From Halanaerobiales bacterium (GTDB taxonomy: Bacteria; Bacillota; Halanaerobiia; Halanaerobiales; M55B127), in NCBI GenBank assembly GCA_018334565.1, contig JAGXLU010000017.1, positions 1 to 35,232 on the forward strand: DNA of 35,232 bases, given 5' to 3'. Numbering within the stretch: the stretch's first letter is position 1; the number at the start of each line of letters is the position of its first letter. The notes under the pieces were generated by a model, which had not been told where the DNA came from, did no database searches, and was given only the letters and a program-made list of their open reading frames with translations. Position numbers and translations under genes: made by a program. Below are positions 33,408-35,232 of this stretch, piece after piece.

Positions 33408-34883
33408 ATGAAGATAACTTATCAAGGTTCTACTCTAGCTAAAATATATGAAAAAACACATAAATTTGATCTTGAAGATAGCTATAATTATTTAAAATTA
33501 AAAACTGAACTTCAAGGCAAATGTTATATGATTATCTTACTCTATGATCCCACTGATAAATTAAGAATACAGTACCATTTTCAACCAGAGTATAGAGAAA
33601 TAATATTAAGTGATAATGATCAATATTTATCACCCGGGGTCTTGAACGGTCCTCTAATAAAAGGTAGATGGACTTTAAAAACCATTATTAATAGTACAAA
33701 AAATCATATAAATAAAGATAACAATTATAAAATTACCTTATACGCATCTAAAAATAAGTTAAATTTAAAAAATGATAATACCTTAAAATCACCAGTTAAA
33801 TGGGCTGATTATAATTGTAAACCACCCTTATCTTTAAACAAATACAAATGGGATAAAACTTACAACACAACTTCAAAATGGTATAAAGGTGATTTGCATG
33901 CTCATACTATCTGCTCTGATGGTATGTTAAAGCCAGACGAACAGTTACAGGTGGCTATAGAAAATGATCTAGATTTTTATTTTACTACAGATCACAACTT
34001 CTTACCACTCTGCTGGGAAAAGAGTAATATATTAGTAATACCGGGTGTTGAAGTAACCTTAGAGCATGGTCACTTCAATGCCTTTGCACTAAGTAATTTA
34101 ATTGACTTCAGCAACCAATATGGCTCTGAAAAATTAAGCTCAAATTTCATTAAACAAATAAATAATAAATCTGAATTTATTTCCATTAACCATGCCTTTT
34201 TTAAGAAGTGGGAGTGGAAATATGTCGATAGTAAAATTGAAGACTTTCAAACTATGGAGATTATTTGTGACCCCCAACATCCGGATGCAAAAATAGCTGC
34301 TCAAAAAGCCTTAAAGGCCTGGAAGACACTTTTAAATGATGGCCATCGAATATGGGCAGTGGGAGGCAGTGATACCCATCTAAGAAAAGATTATCAAAAA
34401 TATGGAAGACCCCCAACCCAAATTGGTGACCCTGCTACATTTGTTTTATCAAAATCTCTTTCTGCCCATCATATTATTGAAGGAATTAAAAATGGGAAAT
34501 CATATCAGGCCAGAGGATTTTCAATGAGACCTGAATTTATTATTGGAGAACAATATTTTAGCCCGGGTAGTGACCTTTCCTTTCTTTTCTCAAATAATAC
34601 TAAGCATAAAATAAAGTGCAATATTGAAATAAAAAGCACCAAATATCCCTTAAATTTACAGTTAATCCTAAATGGACGCCCAATCAATAACATTGTTGTT
34701 AAAAAATCAGGTAAATATGAATATAAACTCGAATTGAAGGGAAATAAATATGAATGGTTATCTGTAGAAATACGAGACAGTAATGGTCAATTAATCGGAC
34801 TTGTTAACCCCGTATTCAAAGGTAAAAAGAAAAATACTATTACTCATTGGTCTCAGTTAATTAAAAAAATGGAGGAAAGTTAG
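33408..34883 (+). CDS. PHP-domain metallohydrolase (CehA/McbA-type)
   Basis: 491 residues. An N-terminal ~155-residue beta-rich domain is followed by a PHP domain: KGDLHAHTICSDG (H-x-H), FYFTTDHNF (T-D-H), IPGVEVTLEHGHFNAF, SINHAFF and VGGSDTHL (D-x-H), a complete multi-metal site. A C-terminal strand-rich domain follows (LNLQLILNGRPINN). CehA/McbA-type proteins are hydrolases of phosphoesters or carbamate esters. As the last gene of an operon with a UgpB-like importer, hydrolysis of an imported phosphoester is plausible but unproven. The ATG at 33408 has AGGGTG properly spaced; the GTG nine bases upstream lies within that site. It begins 33 bp after AOR. Confidence 0.85.
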   Translation: MKITYQGSTLAKIYEKTHKFDLEDSYNYLKLKTELQGKCYMIILLYDPTDKLRIQYHFQPEYREIILSDNDQYLSPGVLNGPLIKGRWTLKTIINSTKNHINKDNNYKITLYASKNKLNLKNDNTLKSPVKWADYNCKPPLSLNKYKWDKTYNTTSKWYKGDLHAHTICSDGMLKPDEQLQVAIENDLDFYFTTDHNFLPLCWEKSNILVIPGVEVTLEHGHFNAFALSNLIDFSNQYGSEKLSSNFIKQINNKSEFISINHAFFKKWEWKYVDSKIEDFQTMEIICDPQHPDAKIAAQKALKAWKTLLNDGHRIWAVGGSDTHLRKDYQKYGRPPTQIGDPATFVLSKSLSAHHIIEGIKNGKSYQARGFSMRPEFIIGEQYFSPGSDLSFLFSNNTKHKIKCNIEIKSTKYPLNLQLILNGRPINNIVVKKSGKYEYKLELKGNKYEWLSVEIRDSNGQLIGLVNPVFKGKKKNTITHWSQLIKKMEES

Positions 34884-34897
34884 TCAGCTTCCTCCAT
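34869..34897 (-). terminator. Terminator-like hairpin at the end of the PHP gene, minus-strand polarity
   Basis: ATGGAGGAA (34869-34877) pairs perfectly with TTCCTCCAT (34889-34897), 11-nt loop. The A-run just before it (34863-34869) becomes a T-run on the - strand, so it is a canonical intrinsic terminator for transcripts coming from the right. On the + strand it may only act as a 3' hairpin. The PHP stop codon is in the loop. Confidence 0.7.
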
Positions 34898-35075
34898 CTA
34901 ATCAGAAACAAGATTAAAAAGACCTTGTTAAATTAAAAACTGCACCCAAGTCCTGAACAATTTACACCGGCTCTATCTCCCAAGTGGGTAATTCAAGAAT
35001 AGAGTCAGTTGAAGGGCAGATGACTAAAAAACCCTATCCAGACAATCGGGCTACAGGTTTCCCTGTATACTATCA
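34898..35075 (-). other. Gene-free tail of a tnpB remnant, possible IS605 end / omega-RNA relic
   Basis: No ORF is seen. Read on the - strand it directly follows the TnpB remnant and has several short inverted segments: ACAGG/CCTGT around 35053-35067, CTCTAT/ATAGAG at 34970-35004, ACCCAAG and CTTGGGT-like repeats. In intact IS605-type elements the region downstream of tnpB encodes the guide (omega) RNA and right end. That this was once such a region is inference. Confidence 0.35.
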
Positions 35076-35232
35076 TCAGATAGCTCTCTGGGCAATATTG
35101 AGACTGGCATTATAATCAGCATTTTTATCACAAACAAATTTATTTTGACTTCATCTATGACCTTTTTTACCACAGACAGCCCAAATTTGCGAGGTATTTT
35201 TAGGATTAACTTATTGATCGAAAATACCTTTT
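35076..35232 (-). pseudogene. TnpB (OrfB zinc-ribbon type) C-terminal remnant
   Basis: The reverse strand reads VNPKNTSQIWAVCGKKGHR, a TGA, SQNKFVCDKNADYNASLNIAQ, RAI and a stop at 35076-35078. This is the C-terminal zinc-ribbon and final RuvC Asp segment of TnpB. It has two in-frame stops (one just before VNPKN). The first zinc-ribbon Cys is replaced by Trp, and part of the second Cys pair is deleted (CDKNADYN instead of CxxCG...NADYN). It is non-functional and belongs to a different TnpB branch from the remnant at 26050-26403. It continues beyond the window. Confidence 0.82.

Noticed and set aside
1-35232. CRISPR array, tRNA or rRNA genes, integrase or attachment sites
   Set aside because: No regularly spaced repeats, no cloverleaf-like sequences and no integrase-type ORF were found on either strand.

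Overview
The window looks like chromosomal DNA of a low-GC, anaerobic, Gram-positive-type bacterium (Firmicutes sensu lato). Several features suggest this: very AT-rich codon use, strong GGAGG-type ribosome binding sites, a ytfI/gerW sporulation-type pair, an aldehyde ferredoxin oxidoreductase with its own ferredoxin, and B12-riboswitch control. The style resembles Halanaerobiales, but that placement is an impression and was not tested. Every intact gene reads on the + strand; only insertion-sequence remnants read on the - strand.

Layout. 1-5483: the end of a surface-glycan cluster (three GT4-type glycosyltransferases, a Wzx-like flippase and an ATP-grasp enzyme). 5566-8394: aspartate kinase and threonine synthase (lysC-thrC) behind a good sigma-A-like promoter. 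8590-16091: a separate transcription unit with a near-consensus promoter, encoding a TPR protein, a ~1,800-residue protein and a 109-residue protein of unknown function, followed 22 bp later by a fuculose-phosphate-aldolase-type gene. 16316-17610: a DUF89/ARMT1-type protein and a lone HEPN-domain protein. 17645-19035: DUF2953 (ytfI-like) and gerW/ytfJ. 19102-20417: two tandem cobalamin riboswitches, each with its own terminator, ahead of cobO. 20675-25785: two different exported 5'-nucleotidase-type phosphoesterases flanking a 65-residue unknown, then a DUF3159 membrane protein. 25840-26533: a decayed IS200/IS605 element. 26586-34883: an operon for a UgpB/MalE-type ABC importer without its ATPase, an iron-type alcohol dehydrogenase, a polyferredoxin, a tungsten-type aldehyde ferredoxin oxidoreductase and a PHP (CehA/McbA-type) metallohydrolase. 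34898-35232: a second, unrelated TnpB remnant that runs off the edge.

The strongest candidate for an undescribed system is 8590-15421. The giant protein joins a PglY-like (DUF6079-type) P-loop ATPase at its N-terminus to an apparently complete PglZ-type alkaline-phosphatase-fold domain at its C-terminus. These are the two signature components of BREX/Pgl phage defence. Here they are one polypeptide, with no PglX methyltransferase, PglW kinase, BrxL protease or helicase nearby. The partners are a TPR protein that the giant gene follows directly and a small unknown protein. It could be a minimal methylation-independent defence system or a non-defence use of the same pair of domains.

The second notable item is the tandem B12 riboswitch, which looks like a duplicated aptamer with diverged expression platforms. 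The third is the final operon, whose content suggests import of an organic (possibly phosphorylated) solute followed by hydrolysis and ferredoxin-linked oxidation of an alcohol to an acid.
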